A stretch of 64,000 nucleotides of DNA from Molanna angustata (GCA_963576475.1 OY754974.1:5100274-5164273); one strand, 5' to 3'. Counted from the first letter of the stretch, positions 1-11,799 are shown. Translations and numbers: made by a program. Notes: generated by a model from the sequence alone, not told the origin.

Positions 1-245
1 CTTTGAGTCTTTTTTATACTAGGCAGGTAGCTGGCCTTACCTAGAAACCCTCCTCCTTTCTCACCCGGGCTTGGGACCTGTCATGGCGGAGCTGGAAACA
101 CAGTTTTTAATTATTGTATTAAGTCCGAATAGGTATGTGAAACGATCAACATAATATATACGACTCAAAAATGTGACAACTTGTTATTGGGTGCGTGTTG
201 AATTGATATTTGACATAGTACCTACGTGTTAGTTGTAAGGTTGCT
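1..245 (+). mobile_element. SINE family A body with an unrelated 5' head
   Basis: From about 98 to 240 the sequence matches the body of family A: CACAGTTTTTAATT, then CAACTTGTTATTGGGTGCG and TTGACATAGTACCT. Upstream, where other copies carry the tRNA-like head with TGGCTCAGTTGG, this copy has a different GC-richer stretch with CCCGGGCTTGGGACC. It is either a diverged head or a recombinant. The window edge cuts off further context. Confidence 0.6.
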
Positions 246-410
246 ACTATTATTTATAATATTACTACGTAATATCGTACTGCGCTCGTTATTAGAAGAG
301 CTCAACAAGTAAGAGAATGCTGGTAACAGTCTTATATAATATACTATCAAATTAATGGTCGCAAATAAAAAACGGAATATGCTACACAACGTCGAACGTT
401 AACACATTAA

Positions 411-622
411 ATTTATTTATTGTTTTGTACATAGTATAAAAAAATATAATGCACACTGGGGTGATTTATTGCCATTAGGCAATTTCTTCCAACCAACCAG
501 ATTACACAGTAATACAATATTCTTTGATAAACAAAAGAATTATAATAAAAAAAGAAAGAAAGAAAGAAAAGATAGGTACCTACATAACACTAAGCTAAAT
601 AATAAAAAAAAACAAATCATAG
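411..622 (-). mobile_element. LINE/SINE 3' end with conserved hairpin (family C/F tail)
   Basis: Read on the minus strand, this is a retroposon tail. It holds the stem-loop ATTGCC-ATTA-GGCAAT at 468-483, the flanking word GAAGAAATTGCC, and a TAAATAAATTT-like A-rich end at 411-422. The same module occurs at 12978, 23461, 43709, 49888 and 59238. The open frame at 469-651 on the plus strand is an A-rich shadow, not a gene. Confidence 0.6.
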
Positions 623-623
623 T

Positions 624-1000
624 AAAACGAGTGAGTTGTGGCCACCTCTAAACTCCTCAATAACAAATCACTCTACAAAGTATTCAAATTTTGTATGGAA
701 AATATTCTGTGCCATTTTATGAAAGTGGCGTGTTTTTTAACCAATTTGAAAAATTCAAATTACAAATTTCAAGTTTGCTGTTGTCACTTTGAAATATTTA
801 ACATATTGAAAAATTGAGAAGCATTATTCAGATATCCTTTATCCAGCACACACAGATATATTGTGATGAAAATTTCAGAATTCAATCTCAGCATGATACT
901 AGTTGATAATCTGCAATAAAGAAAATAGCCTTAAAAATTGCGAAATCATAACTCCCCACTATACATATATATCCCCTTGGGTTAATGAGGAGTAAAAAGG
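624..1000 (-). mobile_element. Family D element, copy 1
   Basis: The reverse complement runs from CTTTTTACTCCTCATTAACC through ATGATTTCGCAATTTTTAAGGC and CATGCTGAGATTG to the right end CACAACTCACTCGTTTT. Copies at 10780, 17745 and 35025 share the same order of blocks. No coding capacity. It sits between two LINE tails. Confidence 0.7.
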
Positions 1001-1330
1001 ATTGGGAAAGGACATGGAGAGGAAATCGGGATCAGGTGTTTAGGGATAAATATTCCTTCTTTAGTTATTTATTGTAAATACAAAGTGGGTTAGATGACGC
1101 AATATCTACAATAAGGCTATTCCATAGTCTTGCTGATTATACCTCGAACGAAGATTTCAGAAATTCTGTGCTATAGATAAAAGTAACGTATATATTGTTG
1201 TACGTTCAGCAGTTTATTAGTTTATTCAAATCATTATAGGTTTATTCCTGTAGAAAAACAGATTTATAAAGATATGACGTCATCCACGTTTTCTTATTTG
1301 GCGAGCTCTACTTAACCTTCTAAGTTGGGA
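1001..1330 (-). mobile_element. CR1/Jockey-type LINE 3' remnant (family F)
   Basis: On the minus strand a broken frame ends in LKKEYLSLNT, matching the RT carboxy tail FKKRLKQGYLSENT at 23941-24267 and KKRLKQKYLSDNT at 58920-59090. The flanking words GGAAATCGGGATCAGGTGTTT and TAAATATTCCTTCTTT also recur at 23840-23890. Only the last part of the RT reading frame and some 3' UTR remain, with several stops. Confidence 0.6.
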
Positions 1331-1640
1331 ATAATAACAACTGATCATATAAAATGATATTTCGCGTCGTATTCTGAATTAGTATTCACAAATTGTCCAT
1401 TTCTTTCTTCAAGAAGTCGAGACCGTCATCATTTCTTGGAATTATTATAAAGAGCGGAAATATAGGTATACATTTTAAAATATCATTTGTTTAGTTATCT
1501 ATATTTCTATCGTCTACTCGTATGTGTCTTTTGTATATCCGTCCAAAGGACGCTGAATTTTTTCTCATTTTTTTTTTGATGTGGCCAAACGGAGTAGCAC
1601 AATAAAATATTAAATCAGTGTCTTCAGGAACATCCTTTGG
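1331..1640. other. Unassigned stretch
   Basis: AT-rich with no recognisable gene or element. The minus-strand open frame at 1491-1682 (63 codons) shows no family I recognise and may be part of the older sequence flanking repeat K. Confidence 0.4.
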
Positions 1641-2190
1641 TATCAGTTGCCTTGTAACAATAAAATGGATAACCTTCTTCACCGATTTAAAATTGCCTCC
1701 TCTGCCTCATGTCACCCGGACCCAACTTCGTACTATATCCTGTGGGATTGTTGTCACCCAATGGTGTCCTCTTATAGATTGAAGCTCCTCGTTGCTGTCC
1801 GTGGGCCTCTTCAATGTCCCATTGGTCATGCGGATTTTGTGATCTCGAAGAACAATTTTAAAGCCTTCAAGAAGTCCTGTCATAGTTATGGTGCCTTACT
1901 ATCGGTTGATTCCTATTAAGTTTATTTTTAAAGAGATCTTAGTCACACCTTTGATGTTTAACATTTGAAAAGATCTGAAATCGATTTCAGTCCACGAGTG
2001 TGAATCTTCACATTCGTCAATTGTTCTTTTTGCACTAACTATGGTGCCGAGATTGATAATTTAGAGGGCTCCATGAGCTACGTTTCGTGCTATGTATTTT
2101 TTTGTCGCTCATTCAGCGTTCTGTGAAGGGGCCGTTTATAGTCTCCATATGCAGAGCGTGTGGTGGTGAAATTAGTGAAATAACCTTTGT
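1640..2190 (-). repeat. Dispersed repeat K, copy 1
   Basis: The segment 1860-2180 is the reverse complement of blocks at 28205-28560 and 57925-58235. Shared words are CCGCTCTGCATATGG, AGCTCATGGAGCCCTCTA and ATCTCGGCACCAT. The part from 1640 to 1860 may extend the element but has no partner here. No known protein domain is visible. Class unknown. Confidence 0.65.
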
Positions 2191-3290
2191 ATGCAGTTAG
2201 CCAAGTTACTATAAAACAGATTATCTTTGTAAGCAGTTGCCAATACTATAAATCAGATTATCTTTCTATAACGAAAAATGTCACCAAAAACATGATTTTC
2301 AAATATTTTTTTTTATTTTTGTTCCATGTAGGTCCTCTCGACGTCGGCTAGCACTCTGGTATAGGTATGCATGTATTGAGCAAACTGGAACAGCTCCTCC
2401 ACTATGTGGACACCGCTCCATAACTTGATGTTCTGCCTTCTACCCACACCGTAACTATCCTTAATCTTTCTTTCATGATAAGGAGCTTTAGGCCATATTA
2501 ATTGATATGGGGAATATTTATTTTTATTTCTGGGAATGTTTCACCGGTTACAACTAGTGTTATTTATTATTCAAAATATGTACATAAATATTAATATATT
2601 TGTATTTTTTCTCGCTTGTTCTAATTAAAATCGCCGAAAAAGCTATGTGCGTTATTAAAATGTTGAAAAATATTCAAGCCAATTTCGACTAAATCGAGTA
2701 AAAGTGTTGTGTATATTCGAGTTGATAATTCTATGTATTTAATGTGGACAATTCTGCGATCGAAATAATATACTTTAAGTTCACAGATGTCAAATAATAA
2801 TGTGATATAAATCCGACCCACAATAACACGCGATTTTTCGGTTTGAAGAACCTGTAGTTGCTTATGCTACCATTTCATGAATAACAATCTGATCCAGGGA
2901 CTCTCAATACATTTATATAATAACACTTAATAATTTTATCACATTTTATTACATTTATATAATAACACTTAATACTTACATGAGAATTTTTGAAAATACA
3001 TATTGGTACAGTTGCTATCTTTTGAGAATTAATACAATCATTTGTAGCTTTATTATGTAAGCACTAAAAATCATCATGAATGAAGGATGGTATAAATTTT
3101 ACAAAACATTAATGATATAAATACATTTAGGTATTTAATATTTGATTCCTAAACTTGGAATAAAATATTTGTTATTTCTAATACTGGAATGGGAAATATC
3201 AATTAAAAATTATTTTAGTAAAATTATTAATTTAATACCTTCTTTTAGCTGGAATTTATTTCCATTTGATAATAAATAAAAAAAATATAC
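2191..3290. other. AT-rich unassigned region
   Basis: No supported gene. A slightly GC-richer stretch at 2330-2500 could be an old element remnant, but I cannot assign it. From 2900 on the sequence is mostly A/T. Confidence 0.4.
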
Positions 3291-3939
3291 ATATATATTA
3301 ATAAAATAAATAAATAAATTACAAATAAAAAAATAAAAAAAAACTAATAAACAAATTAATAAATAAATAAAGAAAATAAACGATAAATATAATAAATATA
3401 TTTTTTATTTTATTTTTTTATATAAAAAATGAATATGTTCTTGTTAAACAAGTTCATATACATATTCCTAAGTTCCCTAAAATAAGCAAATAAATGCTTG
3501 TGAACGAAATCGGTCGAGGCAGGATTCGAACTCGCGACCACTGCGCGCTAACCGCTCTATCATCGACCCATCTAAAATAATATAGTTATAAATAAAAATA
3601 AAAATTAATAACCAATAAATAAATTAATAAAAAAATAAATAACCTAATGAATTCAAAAAATAAATAAATTAAAAAAATGTATTAATTAAGAAATTTATTA
3701 ATAAAAAATAAGCATAGAAATAAATTTATAAAGAAATAAATTAATATACAAATAAAATATATATAAATTTAAGAATCAATTATTAATAAATAAAAAATAA
3801 ATAGATAAATCAATAAATAAATAAATATATAAGGAAATAAATTAATTAATTATTAAAAAATAAGTAAGAAAAGTAAAAAAATAAATATAAATTAAATAAA
3901 TAAATACATGAATATTAAATAAATGAATAAATTTATAAA

Positions 3940-3940
<1 letters not shown>
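3290..3940. repeat. Degenerate A-rich AAAT/AATT low-complexity tract
   Basis: Long decayed (AAAT)-like sequence on either side of a SINE B copy (3422-3572), running into the clean (AAAT)n array that follows. Confidence 0.8.
3422..3572 (-). mobile_element. SINE family B (tRNA-derived)
   Basis: The reverse complement starts AGATGGGTCGATG, has a B-box-like GAGTTCGAATCCTGCC, then TCGACCGATTTCGTTCAC and AAGCATTTATTTG, and ends in an A/T-rich tail with AACAAGAACATATTCATT. Other copies lie at 25160, 29394 and 11800. Confidence 0.8.
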
Positions 3941-4151
<211 letters not shown>

Positions 4152-4750
4152 GAACCTCCCTTTGTACATCGAATATTGCAAAGAATAGAATACTGAAAAT
4201 ACCAATACAATAAATTCCGTTAACAAATCCCTGGAATATATTTATCTTAAAATCTTTTTATGTCACGAATATCATTATGTACCTTGATATTCTATTAGGC
4301 GAAATTACTAACTGAACAATAGGGGTCAGAGAGAGACAGAAAAATTAAAAAAAAAAGACAAAAATATATAATTATCCTGTACCCATGTTGTCAGATTTCA
4401 TTTGATGATTATTTTTTCAATTATAATCATTACGTTTTAAAATGATATACATCTTTTATTTCCACTCATTCCTCATACAAATCTTACCGGGAGTAAATTC
4501 TTTCAATTAAAGATACCCATCAAAATGATCTTTTCACGCTATGGTATGCTGTACATCACTGGTCTCTTTCGTTATGTAATATTTTTCGTATTCAATTTCG
4601 GAAGATTATGTTGAATTTTTTAATACAAAAGATTCACTGAAGTTAAAAATAAGTGCGTTGCAGTTGTGGCCAACATTTTAAACATTCACTGCGTAGATGG
4701 TCTACATGTTTTTAATTTTTACTCTGTACTTTGTTTAAACAAAATATAAT
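4152..4750. other. Unassigned AT-rich stretch
   Basis: No gene or recognisable element. The word GTGCGTTGCAGTTGTGGCCAA at 4650-4672 resembles the right end of family D and may be a fossil. Confidence 0.35.
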
Positions 4751-4760
4751 AAACATTACT

Positions 4761-5130
4761 AAGGACTGTTGCACTAGCCCCCCAAGATGTTCCTGCCAGT
4801 TTTTGGATGATGTTATTTCTGGACTTTAGTTTAGCAGCTGTTTTTTCCAGGTGTTTTTTTAATGTTAGAGTTCTGTCTAGTATGATTCCTAAGTATACTT
4901 GTTGGTGATTGTGGGTGAGTCTACTTCCACAGAAGTGTACATTTAATTTGTTTAGGCCCAAAGTCGGACATTTGCGAATTGACACCAGCATTTGTGGATT
5001 GGCTCGGAGCCCTCGACGTGAATGTGTGATTGCCATATCGTGCTGTTTTGTATTTGATTGCTGTCATTGCTGTGTTTTGTTCATTTTGATTTTAAACATT
5101 TGATTCACTAGTACCATACGATAAATAAAT
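4761..5130. mobile_element. 5'-inverted Jockey-type LINE fragment with target duplication
   Basis: The insert is flanked by AAACATTACT at 4751-4760 and 5131-5140. From about 4765 to 5020 the minus strand encodes part of a Jockey-type RT carboxy region, with YLGIILDRTLTLKKHLEK and KLAGTSWGASATVL. From about 5030 to 5130 the plus strand looks like a LINE 3' end, finishing in GATAAATAAAT next to the duplication. The 3' part and the RT part are thus in opposite orientation, as expected of twin-primed insertion. Non-functional. Confidence 0.75.
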
Positions 5131-5140
5131 AAACATTACT

Positions 5141-6122
5141 TTCCTACTTGAGAGTGTTTGAAAGCTTCGAGTGAAGAAATCATAGAGACGAAACTAACGG
5201 ATGTTCTGGAAAAATAATAAGCTAAAAATTGTGATTGGAGACGCTTTTTGAAAACGGAGATTCTGGGAGCATTTCTTCATACATAATATAGCCTCGGGCA
5301 GTTTATCCCACAACAGGTAAACGAGGATAGGAAGTTGTAATGTTTTTGAATTGTGAGTGTCCTTTTGCTTTTTGTAGAGACAGTGTGAAGATTCATAAAC
5401 GAAATTATAATAATGTGAGCAAATAACATACAGGTCTAAGATTAATTATTGAATATCTACCATATGCATTAAGTTCAATACTTTTTTTATTACCCTGAAA
5501 AGGTCATGGACTGATGGTAATATGTATTGAGATACGTTGAAAATTCCGCCTTCAGATTCGTATTAGTCTGAACGTTATAATATTGAAATATGTTTTTACT
5601 CTGTGCACAAAGAATTATGCAGAAAGCCTCCGGTCATACACATTTTATTATGTCACAATATTTATTCTCTGGACATTCCCCTGACGGCTACTGACTGTGG
5701 AGTCTGTCGACATTAATTTTGTTGTACCATCAAAACAGACTTTGTCCTTAACAATATTATAATACGAGGATTCTTAACATTTTGCTGAATCCAGGACTTC
5801 CGGGCTTTGCTGCTGCTTTTATGAAAATATTTGGAATTTTTATTTTATTTCAGTGAAAAATAAAGGTTGACTGCGACTTATTTGAATTTTGTACGATGGC
5901 ATCCTAAGAAGCTGAAATCCTTTAATAGAATTTTAGTGCTCAATCGAGCAATTGTATCAGGAGAATAGTGTGTGGTATTTGGTCATCTTAGTCTACCACA
6001 AGTATTTAAATCTTTGCGGACTCAGATTTCAGAGTTCTGCAAGGGGTCATTATCAGTGCCCATGATACAGATTGATGGTAGATATTAAATACAAACTATC
6101 TTCCCATAGATCGGCGATCTCC
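5141..6122. other. Unassigned region
   Basis: No open frame, tRNA or repeat that I can name. It may be single-copy intergenic DNA. Confidence 0.4.
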
Positions 6123-6130
6123 TTCTACAG

Positions 6131-6507
6131 CAGCGGTCGCGGAACCGGGGTAAATTACCCTAAATGGGGTAAAAAAGTTTTTTTTTGGGGTAATTAAGAA
6201 ATTTTTCTAGTTTGCTATTTCATAAACGTGTTAGTATTTTTACAAACTTAATCAATTTTGGTGATTAAGTTTGTAAAAATACTAATGAAGCAACATCATT
6301 TCTCTAAAAACTGAAAGGGAAACCTGAAAATCTGAATTTTTATTTGATCGTGTAACTTTTTTTTTATTTTCCGTGTAAATCAATTCAATAAATAATGTTT
6401 ATTTAAATATACATTGATTCTCTTTTTTCCAAAATGGGGGAAAGGGGTAATATCGACTTACGCAAAAATATTTTGGGGTAATGGTTAAAAAAGTTCCCCG
6501 ACCGCTG
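6131..6507. mobile_element. hAT-type MITE (377 bp)
   Basis: Terminal inverted repeats CAGCGGTCGCGGAAC and GTTCCCCGACCGCTG match at 14 of 15 positions and are flanked by an 8-bp target duplication TTCTACAG (6123-6130, 6508-6515). CAG-ended termini and 8-bp duplications are the signature of hAT transposons. There is no transposase, so the element is non-autonomous. It has an internal perfect 24-bp inverted repeat (6231-6254 with 6262-6285). Runs of GGGGTAA occur near both ends. Confidence 0.92.
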
Positions 6508-6515
6508 TTCTACAG

Positions 6516-7239
6516 GGATTCAGTCTTCTTCTTGGGATGTGGAAGAGGAATATAGATGTTTTGAAAAAATAAATATAAACAGTTAATCAATCCAGACGAA
6601 TTGCAATGTAGTATAAAATAAATATTTACAAATGTTTAAAATACGTTAATTTAACTAAAACAGAAAAAGGTTACATCAGTGTTTTTATAACCGTCAGTGA
6701 AATTACGTACCTAGGTACCAATAATAATAATAGAAACTTATACGCATTGTTGAGGAATTTTATCCAAAGATATAATATATTTTGATATAAGGAGATAAGC
6801 TCGGAGCCGTGATGAATAATAAATAAATAACAGAGAATTCAACATCAGCATTTCTGACAAATAAATACAAAATCTTTTGACAAACCGCGTGGGCCGCTAT
6901 GACTGATGGTGACATACCTCGTTCATTGTATTTAAATTCCTGTTTACCGTCGGCATCAACGACCTGGTGTGCTTTCAGTTCTCAAGAGAATTATTTAATA
7001 ATATTCATACTTTTTTGGACTCTATGGTTCTAATTTAATTAAATTTATTGCAATTACATTATTAGTCATATTCGCGTTAAGGCTTGGTGGGTCCCGAATG
7101 GAATTTTTCTTAATCATATTTTTATCTATCATAACTGTGAATCTTATTTCGATAATTTACTAAACAGATTCAGTAGAATATAATTTGTTTTTCTTTTTGT
7201 TTCTTATTTACCAGCAGCGAGATATTCCGTGGATATCCT
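6516..7239. other. Unassigned region
   Basis: No supported gene. The 6880-6970 stretch is less AT-rich but has no recognisable frame. Confidence 0.35.
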
Positions 7240-7640
7240 GGCTATAAATAATAATAATTGTAATTTATAAAGCGCCATTTAGTGATACAAAATCACTCCA
7301 AGGGCGCTATAGCTTATTTTTTGGCTCACAGAAACAAGCCAGTCTTAAGAAGTCTATCGAAGGTGTCAATGCTCTGAGCACAAGGGGCAATTTATTCCAT
7401 TTTAAAGTCCCGTTCACACTGTTATCGTGATCTTATTAAGCCGCCTTATTGACTCTGTCCAATTCTTTTAAAGAGTTGGTACTCTGTGATCCAGATGATC
7501 TCAGTGTATGTTGTCTTACTGATGGAACATTATTTTAACACAGTTCTTAAATATAGTGTTGAACCAAGTCGTCCAGAACCTTAAACACCATCAGGCATAC
7601 CTTATAGTCTACTCGTTCTGGTCATTTCAACCTGTGTAGT
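7240..7640 (-). mobile_element. CR1-like LINE 3' remnant (family M), copy 1
   Basis: On the minus strand a fragment reading VNGTLKWNKLPL (about 7380-7425) resembles the carboxy end of many CR1-type RTs (RxxxxWNxLP). Downstream lies a palindromic block AAAGCGCCATTTAGTG...CACTCCAAGGGCGCT at 7267-7310. A similar arrangement occurs at 10285-10560. Old and interrupted by stops. Confidence 0.5.
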
Positions 7641-7649
7641 TTGTTAAGA

Positions 7650-8242
7650 AGAGGTGTTATGTGACATCTTTTGTCAGCTCCATATACCTCGCAGCTGCGT
7701 TGAATACTATTTGTTATTTTTCAGTCTTTTGTGTGAAGGTTTAACAGATCTGCGTGAATTGTCATTACATCTTGTTCTCTTAGTTCTTCAACTCGTTCCT
7801 CAATCTTCAAATAGACATTTAGGTTTTTTAACTTTTCTATATCTAATACCAAATTATCATTGTTGAATGCCGTGGATTGGTTAACTTACATATGTGTTAC
7901 CATCCTAAGTTTGCTTCCAAGCAGATAAGAAGTTATTAAATTGATTAAATTGTCAACTTCTTTTTCAAATATTTTCGCTTTTTGTTATGGAATATTAAAT
8001 TTCAACCTCTTATTTAGTACATATCAATGTATTCCTAGCGTACAAGTTATGTTACTGATATAGGTACTTCTTCTTCCGTATTTCTCCCATCCTATGAAAC
8101 GTGATTTTATAAATTTCTGCATACGGAAACATCAAAAATTTTTATTCAATATTCACGAACAAATTTTATCTATTATTTTTTAACGTGACCAAGGAGTATG
8201 TGAACCTTGAAAGTTTCGAAATAATTATCTTCTACTTGAAGT
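7650..8242. other. Unassigned region
   Basis: Nothing recognisable. The 70-codon plus frame at 7654-7866 is leucine-rich but has no family features and no supporting context. Confidence 0.35.
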
Positions 8243-8254
8243 AAGTGGCAATGT

Positions 8255-8398
8255 GAGCAACAGACGAACATGTATGAGACGATGCATGAATGTGGACGAG
8301 GCGAGAAATGCATGCCAGGATAGAAAAATATGGCGTTTGGTTCTCTCTGCCTACCCCGCAAGGGACATGGCGTGATGGTATGTATGTATGTATGTATG
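8255..8398 (+). mobile_element. RTE-type LINE 3' end (family G), 144 bp
   Basis: Bounded by a perfect 12-bp target duplication AAGTGGCAATGT (8243-8254 and 8399-8410). It holds the family G tail ATGCATGAATGTGGACGAGG, CTGCCTACCCCGCAAGGGAC and GGCGTGATGGTATG, followed by a TATG microsatellite tail. This is a heavily 5'-truncated insertion with no coding function. Confidence 0.9.
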
Positions 8399-8410
8399 AA
8401 GTGGCAATGT

Positions 8411-10284
8411 ACTTGACAGAGTTATTCCGCAACAAATTAACCTGTTCTTCTCCCACCACCACCGTTCAGCTTATGGGGACTAATAACGATCACTTGCAAA
8501 ACCCTAAAAGAACACATAAAGAGCATAAGAAGAGTCTTCAGAATACTGCAGTTCCAAAGTGCAAATGCCAAAGAGAGCTAATTATGAGGAAACAGCTGGC
8601 TCACCGTTCACTGAAAGTGAAGATGAGAGTTTACCGTATTTATGACCGTAAGTCTTGAAACCCTTGATGTTAGCCACAAGGTCCAATGGGTCCTAAGAAA
8701 TTCCCTAGGACATATTTGAAGAGTTCTCGTCGGAAAGTCATAGGATCCCATAGGGTATGCTCAGAGATCTGATCAGGGTAATCGAAAAGCTGACATGAGG
8801 AAAGGAAAGGAAACAAATGATTCTATAAAAATTAATAATTTTGGATTTCTTTTGATTTGTATACTGAAGTGTAAGAAATGAAAGAAAGTAACAATGAAAG
8901 AGGGCGGCTAAGTACAAGCGGAGTTGGAGGCGAAAGCGGCAGGAAGCCAAGCCTTGATTTTGGATGTAGCGCCATCGGAGAGAGACTTCTCAGATACTTG
9001 AATGATACGAGTGATTTTTGCTGCGTAGGAAAATTTTCAAAAGTCATTTCTGAAAAATGATTGCGTTACTGCAAAGAAGATTAGAATTTTTCAAGTTTGA
9101 AGACATCGAATCACAGAATTCCAACTTACTAAAGTTTGCTTATCGTGTAGCCTTGGTTCCAATTTTGTCAGCCAGTCCACCACCTTCGGTATCGCCTTAT
9201 GGATATCCCGGACGGTACCGTTAAATTTCCTGAGCTGGCAGTCCCATTCACAACCTGGATTCTCTCTCTTCCCCCATCTCCAGAGCAAATAATTACAACA
9301 GCCTTGATCCGTACTTTCCCTGTTTTGCTGCACCCATAGCTCATCTTTTTTATAAAAAATGGTATACCAAGTTGATTTAATATTGAAATCCTCTGCCTCG
9401 ACTGTCCAAATTGAGTTTCGGGATCTTAGCCTTTTTTGGGATGAGTGGAAGATGTCATCAATAGCCGGGAAGTGAGGATTGATTTAATTTTATTTTTCTC
9501 TCTGACAGTAGCATGCATTCTACGTAGATCTGGAGGAGCGATGTTTGTCACTGTACAACTAATGCAAGCAGTTATCCAAATAATAGGTACAAGTAGTTAT
9601 CAAGTCACATGTCTGGTGTAAATTATTTAATGACATATGTAAAAATGTAAAAAGCACAACAACTTACATATTGACAAATTTCAATTACAAGTAGAGTAAA
9701 CATTTTTTGGCAAACATCTTTGGAATTACATGTTATGAAACACTATTAGTTTTGTATAAGTTCTCAGCAAATAAAAATACTAACATCTGTGATTTTTATA
9801 TGAGATTTTATGGTCTCATGGAATCGATTCTGTCACCAACGTCACCAATCGATTATCATTCCACCTCATTATAAGTCTCGCCTAGAATTATAATATTTGA
9901 ATATCTGTCATTCTTTCTATCACCTCTTTCTAAATAATAACATCATTTGTGTCAGAGATTATTTAATACATCGATTGTCGTATTATGATAATATCCAAAA
10001 TGCTAAATAAATACTACAAAGTAGGTACCTGTTTTATAAAAATAATAAATATCGTTTTCGAAAGCTTTATCACCGGAAAGCATCCCACGCAATGTTTACT
10101 AGAAAATATCATTTTTACATTTCCCATTTTAAAATCACATAAACATTATGTTTGTGTGTCAATGATCAGAAATCATAAGTTAAATTAACAAAGTACTTAC
10201 TCAAAAGATTCCAGACTTAAATTTATCTAGTTAAACTTTTGTCAAGAACTGTATCTATGGTGTTTTGAATATATCCTGCGGACC
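8411..10284. other. Unassigned region, partly GC-richer
   Basis: Several open frames of 60-120 codons lie here (8411-8658 plus; 9091-9333 minus), but none shows a recognisable domain. The 9091-9330 stretch is less AT-rich and its minus frame contains RDIHKAIPKVVDWLTKLEPR. It may be a fossil coding fragment of unknown origin. Confidence 0.35.
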
Positions 10285-10560
10285 ATTAAGCAGGCTTACT
10301 TTTTATATAGCGCTTTTTTTGTGTATCCACCGCAAGACGCTTTACAATTACTACTTTAATTGAACACAATAAATATTTCTAAATATATGAGTTTTAAAAT
10401 GTTCTTTAAACTAATTTAACTGTTGATTACCCTGATAGTTGGTGGCAGATTTTTCCACTGAATTGGTGCCCTTACGGTAAAATAACATGTATTCATGAAC
10501 ATCATATTTGGAGTCTTGAAGACATTTTTTTACAAATAATGTTTATTTTGCAATTATGGT
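10285..10560 (-). mobile_element. CR1-like LINE 3' remnant (family M), copy 2
   Basis: On the minus strand the fragment FTVRAPIQWKNLP (about 10445-10490) has the WKxLP motif of RT carboxy ends. Downstream in element orientation is the AAAGCGTC...AAGCGC palindromic block at 10308-10345 seen also at 7267. Degenerate. Confidence 0.55.
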
Positions 10561-10779
10561 TTTCGGCAAAACTCTTGTCTACTTGTCCAAATCATAGTAT
10601 CATTTATAACTTCAACTATAGTTACATATTTTTTTTATTATTCTCTATTATATTTTAGATTTCTCCGAACCCTTCTGATTTTCGTCTGGTCTTCCTAGCT
10701 TCCTGGTCTACCGATCCTCCTCTTGTCTTATCCTGGTCCATTTCTTAATGTTACGCAGCCAACTCCTTTTACACACCTT

Positions 10780-11110
10780 TTTACTCCTCACTAACCCAAG
10801 GGGGAAGTTATGATTTCGCAATTTTTAAGGCTATTTTTTTTATTTATCATGCTGAGATTGTATTCTGAAAGCTTCATCACAATATATCTATGTGTGTGTG
10901 TGCTATGTGCTGCGTGCTGTGTGCTGTGTGCTATGTAAGGCGTGTTTATTGTACTTTATCGATAATAGACTAAAGTACTCATTCGATTCTTTTCAAATTT
11001 TGCAAATTTGTATATCTGATAGGTACTCACTTAGACCCCATTAGATTTACATAGTAATAATTGGGATCTCAGCCTATCAGTGAGTTTCCCATACAAAAAG
11101 GTCAAGTACA
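10780..11110 (+). mobile_element. Family D element, copy 2
   Basis: Begins TTTTTACTCCTCACTAACC, continues with TTATGATTTCGCAATTTTTA and CATGCTGAGATTGTATTCTG, then a short tandem of GTGCTRTGT words (10893-10938). The right terminal block found in copies 1, 3 and 4 is not evident. Confidence 0.65.
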
Positions 11111-11357
11111 TATTACATCCCTTAAGTTACAGTATTAAAATTATAAGATGGGATATGTACATGTTTTTGATTTGTTTACTACTAATAAATATATCAAATG
11201 TTTTTAATTAGGTACTTTCAACCATTTGTTTTTTTTTAATATTGGTAACTAAGGATATTTTATCAAGTTTATCCATACCACTTGGAAAGGTGTTAAATAT
11301 TTTCGGTATGCTTACTTTCAGTGTCCTTTCACAGTAATAGTTTGTCCATCTGGGAAT

Positions 11358-11684
11358 TCATTCATTCATACCATCACGGCATATCCAACAGTGTGGGGTA
11401 ACCAGCGAAAGGTGTGCGGGTGTGCATTGCCTTATAAAAGGGAGCACAACACATCTGTGTATACCCACACACCAGTCTCGTCTCACCTAAAAAGGCACTA
11501 TATTCAGAATGGGTGGTGAACCACATTGCTGAACTATGTGAGATGTTATTGTTGCCTGTTGTATTTTCGATTACCCGGCTCTTACGGGACACTCGAAAAC
11601 AATAATAGAAAAGAGTAGAAGCACTATTCTTAGCCGGTGCCTCACAGTACTTAGCCGGTGCCTCACAGTACAAATCACACAGTA
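11358..11684 (-). mobile_element. Family J retroposon, full-length copy with target duplication
   Basis: Flanked by a perfect 12-bp duplication CCATCTGGGAAT (11346-11357 and 11685-11696). In minus orientation it ends GCCGTGATGGTATG plus an ATGA-type tail, nearly the same end as RTE family G. The body contains GCCTTATAAAAGG-like words, CACCCATTCTGAATA and CGAAAATACAACAGGCAAC. A 21-bp block is tandemly duplicated near the 5' end (11629-11670). No tRNA-like promoter boxes are obvious. Confidence 0.85.
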
Positions 11685-11799
11685 CCATCTGGGAATCAAG
11701 TAGCGTATAGTTTTCACTACACTCAGTATCTATTTGAAGAAGTGGATCTTTAGTTTAGCAAAAGAGGAAAACAAGACCTATTTAAGATACATAGGTCCG

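Noticed and set aside
1647..1919. A 90-codon cysteine-rich peptide gene
   Set aside because: It overlaps repeat K on its antisense side and has no recognisable domain or signal peptide.
8290..8658. A 122-codon gene
   Set aside because: The frame starts inside the family G tail (the FSLPTPQGTWRDGM part is the LINE end) and runs into flanking DNA across the target duplication.
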